DNA of 64,000 nucleotides. It comes from JAWXCM01 sp034408745 (GTDB taxonomy: Bacteria; Acidobacteriota; Terriglobia; Bryobacterales; Bryobacteraceae). Position 1 is the stretch's first letter. Every line of letters starts with the position of its first letter. The notes under the pieces were generated by a model. That model worked only from the letters and a program-made list of their open reading frames with translations, was not told the DNA's origin and made no database searches. Below are positions 57,696 to 64,000 of this stretch, piece by piece. A program made the position numbers and the translations under genes. The DNA lies in the NCBI GenBank assembly GCA_034408745.1, contig JAWXCM010000113.1:7812-71811 (forward strand). The letters are read 5' to 3'.

Positions 57696-60407
57696 TTGAG
57701 GGTGCAGGTGGGAAACCACCAGATTGCGATGGAAACAGAGGAACTGGACTACGGCAGCTTAGACCGGCAAATTCTCAACGTTGCGATGGAGCCGATCCTG
57801 ATCTACGATCCGGCGACGGAGAGAGTCCTGGCAGCCAATCCCGCCGCGTGTGCGCTGTATGACCGCGACGAGACGGAGATTCGAGGCGCTCTGATGCGGG
57901 ATGTGACCGGAGCAGCTTCCCTCCCGCCCGGAGTCCATGAGACTCAGCATCGCGGTGCGGCGGAAAAGCCGGTGGATGTGCGCGTCGCCAATACGCTGAT
58001 CCAGATCAAAGGCCGCAGTGCCATTGTCAGCAGCGTTCGCCCGCTTACTTATGAGCGTTCTCTCGAAACTCGCCTCGCCGACACGGAGCGGCAATACCGA
58101 ACGTTATTCGATTGCAACCCGCTTCCAATGTGGATTCACGATGCGGCCACGTTACGAATTGTGGCGGTGAATGCCGCTGCGATACGCAAGTACGGCTACT
58201 CCCGAGACGATTTCATCGGTCTTTCTGTGCAATCGATCGAGATGTCCGCACCGGATCGCCATAACCGCGTAGTGCACCGTACTGCGTCCGGCAAACCGAT
58301 CGAGGTTGAGATCACAAGCGAGCCCATGCCCTACTCGGGCGGCGCCTGTGTGCTGCTGCTGATGCACGACATCACCGAGGAATCGGCAACCCGGCGTGAG
58401 GTGATGAAACGCGAGGCATGGTACCGCTGCCTGATGGAGCATGCCACCGGAATCATAACGACCATTGACCGCGACGGAACACTTCGTTATGTCAGCCCCT
58501 CCGTCCTTCGCCTGCTAAACCGGACTTCCGAGTCCCTGGTAAATCAGTCTGTCTGGTCGTTCATTCATCCCGAAGACGCACCTGCCTGCCAAATCGCGCT
58601 TCGTGATCTGATCGGCGAATCCGGCCTCACGGCTCCGGTTGAGTTCCGCCTGCAGGATGCGGCCGGCGAGTGGCTGGTTTTTGAGGCGTTCGGGCACAAC
58701 CTGCTGGATGAACCTGCCATCCGCGCGATCGTGGTTTACGGGCACGACATCTCGCGCCAGCGCAATGTCACCGCAGCTCTGACGGACAGCAACGACCGGC
58801 TCCGTCTTGCCCAGCGCGCCGGACACGCCGGAACGTGGGAATGCTGTTGCATCACAGGAAAGCTGCGTTTTTCTGATGAAGCAGCCAGCCTTCATGGCGT
58901 GACACCTCCGTTTGAGGCGTCAGACGTCCTGGAGCGGCTGCATCCAGACGATGAAGTACGATTTCGGATGGCGACAGGGATGGCCAGAATCAGTGGCAGC
59001 CTCGATCTGGAGGACTATCGTGTCGTGTGGCCAGATGGCAGCATCCACTGGCTGCACTCGCGCGGCGAAGTACTCTCGCACTCCGGCCGGAGTTGCGCGA
59101 CCCGGCTGCTGGCAGTGGTCACTGATGTGACGGCCCGCAAACAGGCGGAGCATGACGCAGCAGCGGCACGGGACGAAGCGCTGGAGGCGTCGCGCCTCAA
59201 GTCGCAGTTCCTGGCCACTGTCAGCCATGAGATTCGAACTCCGATGAACGGGATCATCGGAATGACTGGTTTGCTGCTCGACTCCGAACTCAGTCCGCAA
59301 CAGCGGGCCGACGCTGCGATTATCCGCACGTCGGCGCTGTACCTGCTGGACCAGATCAACGAACTGCTGGATTTCTCAAGCATCGAAGCAGGGAAAATCG
59401 TCCTGAAAAACACCACCTTCGATCTTCATGGCTGTTTGTCGACTGTAATGGACCTGATGCTCCCTCAGGCCGCGGCTCGAGGTCTGGAACTGGAACTGGA
59501 CTATCCGGATTCACTGCCGAGGAAGTGGGCCGGGCCGGCCGGCCGGATCCGGCAGATCGTACTGAACTACACGGCGAACGCCATCAAGTTCACGGAGCGA
59601 GGCTTGGTCCGGATCGTGGCACGAACGGTGGAATCGGGGCTCGACACGGAACTGCGGCTGTCAGTGGTCGATACCGGACCGGGAATCGACATGAGCTCAC
59701 AACTGCGTCTCTTCAGCAAGTTCGTGCAGCTGGATGCCTCCACCACCCGACGACAGGGCGGAACAGGACTGGGACTCGCTATTTCGAAATCCCTCGCCGA
59801 GGCTATGCACGGATCCGTTGGGGTGCGGAGCGACGTTGGCAAGGGGTCGGAGTTCTGGGTTCACCTCCCGATACACCCAGCGCGGTCAACGCCGGAGGAA
59901 GGTCAGCGGCCTGCCTTGCAGCAGTCCACGACCATGAACGCACAGTCCCCGTCATGGATCCTGGTCGCCGAGGACAATTTGGTCAATCAGAAGGTGGTGA
60001 GCAGGCTGCTGGAGAAGCGCGGGCACCGTGTCGATATAGCGGCTAATGGCAGGGAGGCGGTGGAAATGTGGTCGCAGTTCCCGTATGACCTGATTCTAAT
60101 GGACTGCCAGATGCCGGAGATGGATGGCTTTGAAGCTTGTCGGCAGATTCGCAAATCAGAGGCGGTATCCGGAACGCGGCTCCCCATCGTGGCGTTAACG
60201 GCTCATGCGACATCCCAGGAGAGTGCCCGGTGCCTCGCTTCCGGCATGGACCACGTTCTTACCAAACCGTTCCAGCCCAGCGACCTGGATGATTTGCTGG
60301 CTCAGTGGCTGCATCGTGCGCCTACTGGAACCACATTACGACCTTCCAGGTCCGATTTGGAGCAGTTGCCTGACCCTTCGTTGAGATCGGAGGTTCAGGT
60401 GCCCTAA
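57696..60407 (+). CDS. Hybrid sensor histidine kinase with multiple PAS domains
   Basis: Protein of up to 903 residues; the start is uncertain (TTG 57696, GTG 57702 or 57708, or ATG 57729). Four PAS-type domains cover about 20-480 (PILIYDPATERVLAANPAACALY; FDCNPLPMWIHDAATLRIVAVN; GIITTIDRDGTLRYVSPS; a PAS_3-like part ending LLAVVTDVTARKQAE). The kinase core has SHEIRTPMNGIIGM (His511), NYTANAIKFTERG, DTGPGID and GGTGLGLAISKS; the C-terminal receiver has Asp803 (LILMDCQMPEMDGF) and Lys in LTKPF. No membrane segment, so it senses cytoplasmic cues. No output regulator is adjacent. The divergent gap before it is AT-rich. Confidence 0.92.
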   Translation: MRVQVGNHQIAMETEELDYGSLDRQILNVAMEPILIYDPATERVLAANPAACALYDRDETEIRGALMRDVTGAASLPPGVHETQHRGAAEKPVDVRVANTLIQIKGRSAIVSSVRPLTYERSLETRLADTERQYRTLFDCNPLPMWIHDAATLRIVAVNAAAIRKYGYSRDDFIGLSVQSIEMSAPDRHNRVVHRTASGKPIEVEITSEPMPYSGGACVLLLMHDITEESATRREVMKREAWYRCLMEHATGIITTIDRDGTLRYVSPSVLRLLNRTSESLVNQSVWSFIHPEDAPACQIALRDLIGESGLTAPVEFRLQDAAGEWLVFEAFGHNLLDEPAIRAIVVYGHDISRQRNVTAALTDSNDRLRLAQRAGHAGTWECCCITGKLRFSDEAASLHGVTPPFEASDVLERLHPDDEVRFRMATGMARISGSLDLEDYRVVWPDGSIHWLHSRGEVLSHSGRSCATRLLAVVTDVTARKQAEHDAAAARDEALEASRLKSQFLATVSHEIRTPMNGIIGMTGLLLDSELSPQQRADAAIIRTSALYLLDQINELLDFSSIEAGKIVLKNTTFDLHGCLSTVMDLMLPQAAARGLELELDYPDSLPRKWAGPAGRIRQIVLNYTANAIKFTERGLVRIVARTVESGLDTELRLSVVDTGPGIDMSSQLRLFSKFVQLDASTTRRQGGTGLGLAISKSLAEAMHGSVGVRSDVGKGSEFWVHLPIHPARSTPEEGQRPALQQSTTMNAQSPSWILVAEDNLVNQKVVSRLLEKRGHRVDIAANGREAVEMWSQFPYDLILMDCQMPEMDGFEACRQIRKSEAVSGTRLPIVALTAHATSQESARCLASGMDHVLTKPFQPSDLDDLLAQWLHRAPTGTTLRPSRSDLEQLPDPSLRSEVQVP

Positions 60408-60422
60408 ACTCAAGAGAAGCTG

Positions 60423-61892
60423 ATGAGAACGTTATTCCTGAATCCACCGTCATTTGAGGGATTCGATGGCGGAGCCAGTTCGCGCTGGCCGGCCTCGCGC
60501 GAGATCGAATCATACTGGTACCCGGTATGGCTCTGCTATCCGGCGGGCATGCTCCCCGACAGCAAGGTCGTCGACGCTCCACCGCACAAGATTTCTATCG
60601 ATGACACCGTGGCAATGGCCCGGGACTTCGAGCTACTGGTGCTGTTCACCTCCACGCCCGGTTTCACCGTCGATGTGAAGATCGCCCAGATGATGAAGGA
60701 CTCAAACCCGAAGCTGAAAGTAGCCTTCGTGGGACCGCCCGTAACCGTCGAGCCGGATAAGGCACTTGAGGAGACGGCAATCGACTTCATCGTGCGCCGC
60801 GAGTTCGACCACCAGATCGTCAAGTACGCTCAGGGCACGCCGCTCGAAGAACTCCCGGGCGTGAGCTTCCGGAAAGACGGCCGGATCGTTCACAATCCCG
60901 AAGGCGGCTTTATCGAGAACCTCGATGAGCTTCCCTGGGTGACGAAGGTCTACAAACGCGACCTCGACTTCCGCAATTACAACGTTCCGTTCCTTCTGAA
61001 TCCGTTCATTTCCCTCTACACATCGCGCGGCTGCCCTGCGATGTGCACGTTCTGCCTCTGGCCCCAGACTCACTCTGGGCATCGGTGGCGCCTGCGCTCG
61101 TCAGACGACATCGCCGCCGAATGCAAATATGCTCTCGAGAACTTTCCCGGTTTGAAGGAAATCTTCTTCGACGACGACACCTTCAATTACCAGAAGAAGC
61201 GTACTATCGAGCTTTGCGAGAAGCTCAGGCCGCTGAACTTCACCTGGTCCTGTACCTCGCGCGTCACCACCGATTACGACACGCTCAAGGCCATGAAGGA
61301 CGCTGGCGCACGCCTTCTCATCGTCGGATATGAGAGTGGCGACCCGCAGATCCTGAAGAACATCAAGAAGGGCGCCACCGTCGACATGGCGCAGCGCTTC
61401 ACGGATAACTGCCACAAGCTGGGGCTGACCATCCACGCCGATTTCATCGTCGGCCTGCCCGGCGAGTCGCGCGAGAGCATTCGTAAGACTATCGACTTCG
61501 CCAAAAAGCTCGACACCGAAACCATTCAGGTTTCCATCGCTCATCCGTATCCGGGGACCGAGTTCTACGACTACGCAAAGACGAATAACCTGATCACCAT
61601 CGACTCGATGACGGACGAGAGCGGCCATCAGCTTCCCAACATCGTGTATCCCGGCCTGAACCGCGGCGAGTTGGTGGAGTGGGTGGAGCGGTTCTACGGC
61701 GAGTATTACTTTCGGCCGCGGGCTGCGTGGCGCATAGTGAAGAAGGCCATCGTGAACAATGACATTCCCCGCCTGTACAAAGAAGCTCGGGAATACATGG
61801 CGCTTCGGGCAAAGCGTAAGCAGTTTGTGAAGGACCACGCCAGGAGCACAGCGGCCGCAGCCGCCGGTACCGTCCCCGGCATGGGTGACTGA
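60423..61892 (+). CDS. hpnJ: Hopanoid biosynthesis radical SAM protein HpnJ
   Basis: Protein of 489 residues. The start TLFLNPPSFEGFDGGASSRW followed by WYPVWLCYPAGMLP matches HpnJ as I know it. A B12-binding-like N-terminal domain (~1-190) is followed by the radical SAM cluster CPAMCTFC (Cys204, 208, 211). In other bacteria HpnJ converts bacteriohopanetetrol glucosamine to the cyclitol ether. The downstream genes include HpnI, the glycosyltransferase of the same pathway, which supports the call. It overlaps the next gene start by one base (TGATG). HpnK, the deacetylase between the two steps, is not in the window. Confidence 0.88.
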   Translation: MRTLFLNPPSFEGFDGGASSRWPASREIESYWYPVWLCYPAGMLPDSKVVDAPPHKISIDDTVAMARDFELLVLFTSTPGFTVDVKIAQMMKDSNPKLKVAFVGPPVTVEPDKALEETAIDFIVRREFDHQIVKYAQGTPLEELPGVSFRKDGRIVHNPEGGFIENLDELPWVTKVYKRDLDFRNYNVPFLLNPFISLYTSRGCPAMCTFCLWPQTHSGHRWRLRSSDDIAAECKYALENFPGLKEIFFDDDTFNYQKKRTIELCEKLRPLNFTWSCTSRVTTDYDTLKAMKDAGARLLIVGYESGDPQILKNIKKGATVDMAQRFTDNCHKLGLTIHADFIVGLPGESRESIRKTIDFAKKLDTETIQVSIAHPYPGTEFYDYAKTNNLITIDSMTDESGHQLPNIVYPGLNRGELVEWVERFYGEYYFRPRAAWRIVKKAIVNNDIPRLYKEAREYMALRAKRKQFVKDHARSTAAAAAGTVPGMGD

Positions 61893-62269
61893 TGCGGGTC
61901 CTGCCCGCGAAAGTCCATCTCCTTACGGCCGTTGTCGTCCTTAGCAATCTGGCCGGAAATACTCTGCTGAGCCACGGAATGCATGGCACCAGCGGCGTCG
62001 AGGCGTTTCTTCGACCCGCCACGCTGGCGGGTATCGCCCTGCTTGTCTTCTGGACTCTGGTTCGGGCAACTCTGCTGAGCTGGGCGGATTTGAGCTATGT
62101 GCTTCCAGTCACCGCCACCGGTTACGTCCTGACCGCAATCACTGGGGCGGTGTTTCTCGGCGAACATGTTTCGGCTCTTCGATGGACCGCGACCCTCCTG
62201 ATCGTGGCCGGAATTGCACTGGCTGCCACCACCCCTCCCAAAACGACAGCCGACAAGCAGGCGGAATGA
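61892..62269 (+). CDS. SMR/EamA-like four-helix membrane protein, first of a pair
   Basis: Protein of 125 residues with four membrane helices at about 10-30, 45-63, 68-90 and 97-113. The final segment FLGEHVSALRWTATLLIVAG carries the Glu and Arg-Trp pattern of the EamA/SMR superfamily. Its size and tandem arrangement with a second such gene recall ArnE/ArnF, the two-subunit flippase of the lipid A arabinose pathway. It lies between hpnJ and hpnI with overlapping starts and stops (TGATG, ATGA), so a role in moving hopanoid or polyprenyl-sugar intermediates is a reasonable inference. Confidence 0.75.
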   Translation: MRVLPAKVHLLTAVVVLSNLAGNTLLSHGMHGTSGVEAFLRPATLAGIALLVFWTLVRATLLSWADLSYVLPVTATGYVLTAITGAVFLGEHVSALRWTATLLIVAGIALAATTPPKTTADKQAE

Positions 62270-62613
62270 ATCCCTGGCTCCTGGTGGCTGGGGTCGTTCT
62301 CTCGACGATTGCCGCCGATTTCCTTCAGGCGAGCCAGATGCAGCGGCAGTCGCAGTCTGGCATCGGCGAGGCGGCCATCAGCTTCTTTCGTAAGCCGCGG
62401 ATGATCCTCAGCGTCGTCGTTATGGCGACGTCTTTCGGCGCTTTCGTACTTCTGCTGCAGACCGCCGACCTAAGTTTCGCCGTGCCCGCCACCGCCCTCA
62501 GTTTCGTTTTCGAAACCGCTATGGCACAGTGGGTTCTGCATGAGCAGGTGAACTGGAGGCGCTGGGTTGCGTCGCTCCTGATTGCCTGCGGAGTTGCGAT
62601 TCTGGCCCTTTGA
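62266..62613 (+). CDS. SMR/EamA-like four-helix membrane protein, second of a pair
   Basis: Protein of 115 residues from ATG 62266, which overlaps the first subunit stop by four bases; the opening at 62182 lies inside that gene. Four helices are at about 3-22, 44-66, 71-93 and 98-115. The end LHEQVNWRRWVASLLIACGV mirrors the Glu...Arg-Trp segment of the first protein, so the two are probably antiparallel partners of one transporter, as in ArnE/ArnF or paired SMR proteins. Its stop overlaps the TTG start of hpnI. Confidence 0.75.
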   Translation: MNPWLLVAGVVLSTIAADFLQASQMQRQSQSGIGEAAISFFRKPRMILSVVVMATSFGAFVLLLQTADLSFAVPATALSFVFETAMAQWVLHEQVNWRRWVASLLIACGVAILAL

Positions 62614-63725
62614 TCCCATTTGGCATCATCTTCGTTCTCTGCCTGATAGCCGCCGGCTACCAAATCACCGCGATTCGCGCGTGTTTTGGCCAACTGACGC
62701 GAACCGATTCATGGGCAACCTGGAAGCCCGCGGTCTCGATTCTGAAGCCGGTCAGAGGTGCTGACGAGGGCTTTCTCGAAGCGATCCGCACACACGCCCG
62801 CATCGACTACCCGGAATTTGAAATCCTCTTCGGACTGTACGATCCAGCCGACCCCAGCCGCCGTGCCATCGAGCAGCTACAGCGCGAGTTTCCGAATGTC
62901 GCTATCCGAATCGTCGACTGCCCGACGGTGGCTCCCAACGCGAAGGTTGGAACGTTGCAGGATCTGGCGGCTGTGGCTCGGCACAGCGTACTGGTTGTAA
63001 ATGACAGCGACATCAGCGTCCCGCATGACTATCTGTACCGTCTGGTCACCTCACTCCTGACGCCGGGTACGGGCCTGGTCACCTGCTTGTACCGCGCTTC
63101 GGCGAGCACCTTGCCTGCCCTGCTCGAAGCCCTGGGTATCGCAACTGACTTTGCTCCCAGCGCGCTGGTCGCCCCGTTTGTTGGCGTGCGGGAGTTCGGG
63201 CTCGGCTCCACTCTCGCTCTTACGTCGGAAACACTGGCCCGGGTGGGCGGGTTCGCGGCACTCCGTGACTTCATCGCCGATGATTACCAGTTGGGAAAGC
63301 GTGTGGCCGCGCTGGGGATGAACGTTGATCTGTCGCGGATGGTGGTCTCCACACATTTGGCGGGCAGATGGCGCGACGTGTGGAATCACCAGGTGAGATG
63401 GGCTCGTACAATACGCGTGTCGCGGTCCGGGTATTTCGGTCTTCCGGTCACGAACGCAACCCTGTGGAGTCTAATTGCAGCGCTGGCTGGCTACACCTGG
63501 CTTGCAGGCGCTCTGCTGGTGCTTCGACTGGCGACCGGCTGGATCTCCGGCTGCCTCGTTCTTCGCGACCCGCTTACCCGCAGGTTCTGGTGGCTGATGC
63601 CGGTTCGCGATCTGCTTGGATTTGCCGTCTGGATTGCAGGTTCGGTCGGCAAAACCGTTCAGTGGAGAGGGCGACGCCTCCGGCTCGACAGAAACGGCAT
63701 AATTCGGGATCTGCGCCAGTCGTGA
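62610..63725 (+). CDS. hpnI: Hopanoid biosynthesis glycosyltransferase HpnI
   Basis: Protein of 371 residues, GT2/GT21-type (ceramide-glucosyltransferase-like). After an N-terminal membrane helix come the family marks VSILKPVRGADEGF, NDSDISVP (Asp132 and Asp134), IADDYQLGKRV (Asp224/225) and NHQVRWARTIR (the QxxRW-like site near 261-264); hydrophobic helices fill the C-terminus. HpnI adds N-acetylglucosamine to bacteriohopanetetrol on the membrane. The start is TTG 62610, overlapping the preceding stop (TTGA). It is the last gene of the hpnJ operon. Confidence 0.86.
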   Translation: MIPFGIIFVLCLIAAGYQITAIRACFGQLTRTDSWATWKPAVSILKPVRGADEGFLEAIRTHARIDYPEFEILFGLYDPADPSRRAIEQLQREFPNVAIRIVDCPTVAPNAKVGTLQDLAAVARHSVLVVNDSDISVPHDYLYRLVTSLLTPGTGLVTCLYRASASTLPALLEALGIATDFAPSALVAPFVGVREFGLGSTLALTSETLARVGGFAALRDFIADDYQLGKRVAALGMNVDLSRMVVSTHLAGRWRDVWNHQVRWARTIRVSRSGYFGLPVTNATLWSLIAALAGYTWLAGALLVLRLATGWISGCLVLRDPLTRRFWWLMPVRDLLGFAVWIAGSVGKTVQWRGRRLRLDRNGIIRDLRQS

Positions 63726-63784
63726 ACCTGCCTTTCTGGTGTGGGACGTAGTACAGGAATCCGATCAAAATCGACGTCGCGTGA

Positions 63785-63814
63785 TTGACATCTCCAAGGT
63801 GCCTCTGCTGTAAT
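63785..63814 (+). promoter_or_regulatory. Promoter of tRNA-Asn
   Basis: TTGACA (63785-63790) and TGTAAT (63809-63814) are 18 bases apart, a near-consensus sigma-70 promoter. Transcription would start around 63821, about 13 bases before the tRNA. The rest of the gap after hpnI shows no gene. Confidence 0.7.
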
Positions 63815-63833
63815 ATTAAAGACGCTCGAACGT

Positions 63834-63908
<75 letters not shown>

Positions 63909-64000
63909 AATCGAGACCAACACAGAAACGAAATCGCGGGGCCGCGCCAGTTAACGGATCTCCTTGCCGCTGCTACAGCCCCCCGAGAGTCCAAGCCCAA

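Overview
The window looks like chromosome of an Acidobacteriota bacterium, probably of the Solibacter/Bryobacter type. This is inferred from gene content: a fadNAE-like beta-oxidation operon, a PadR-TolC-RND efflux operon, an ECF sigma factor paired with a Ser/Thr kinase, Tat-exported sulfatase/MocA/isomerase sets, hopanoid genes hpnJ and hpnI, and GC-rich codon use. No rRNA, IS element, integrase or CRISPR array was seen.

Layout. 1-3164: end of a fatty-acid beta-oxidation operon. 3269-17213: a compact, intact head-and-tail morphogenesis cluster of siphovirus type (terminase, portal, scaffold, coat, connector, tail tube, frameshifted tail chaperone, very short tape measure, gpM-like, gpL/gpJ-like hub). 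It has no integrase, repressor, replication or lysis gene and sits directly between cellular genes, so it resembles a domesticated, gene-transfer-agent-like particle locus. 17230-22624: a same-strand run with a Wzt-like ATPase, a peptide transporter, an M24 peptidase and a PQQ-propeller protein. 22628-24655 (minus): zinc-ribbon protein and phosphoglucomutase. 24813-29874: secreted proteins, an alginate-lyase-like enzyme, a methyltransferase, thymidine kinase and two membrane-anchored unknowns. 30124-31027: a decayed AbgB-like amidohydrolase. 31092-37054: PadR-controlled tripartite efflux operon, followed by sigma factor, kinase and a small protein to 40770. 40813-43300 (minus): NCS1 permease, DedA and cupin.

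43351-50400: sugar-catabolic block with DUF1080, two TIM-barrel isomerases, two Gfo/Idh/MocA oxidoreductases and a sulfatase, apparently in a cytoplasmic and a Tat-exported set. 50482-53133: MmcQ-like protein, a frameshifted DUF418 gene and an ArsR-AHSA1-PhnB operon behind a near-consensus promoter whose start point falls on the start codon. 53223-57618: an ATP/ADP-translocase-like carrier with HEAT repeats, and a minus-strand AtuA/crotonase operon. 57696-63908: hybrid histidine kinase, the hopanoid-modification operon hpnJ-(two SMR-like proteins)-hpnI, and tRNA-Asn.

The most notable item is the particle cluster. It carries a textbook programmed -1 frameshift signal (internal SD, A AAA AAC slip site, 12-bp hairpin) in the tail chaperone gene, a terminator just before its first gene, and hairpins on both sides of the coat gene. 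All its genes are open, whereas two unrelated genes in the window are broken.
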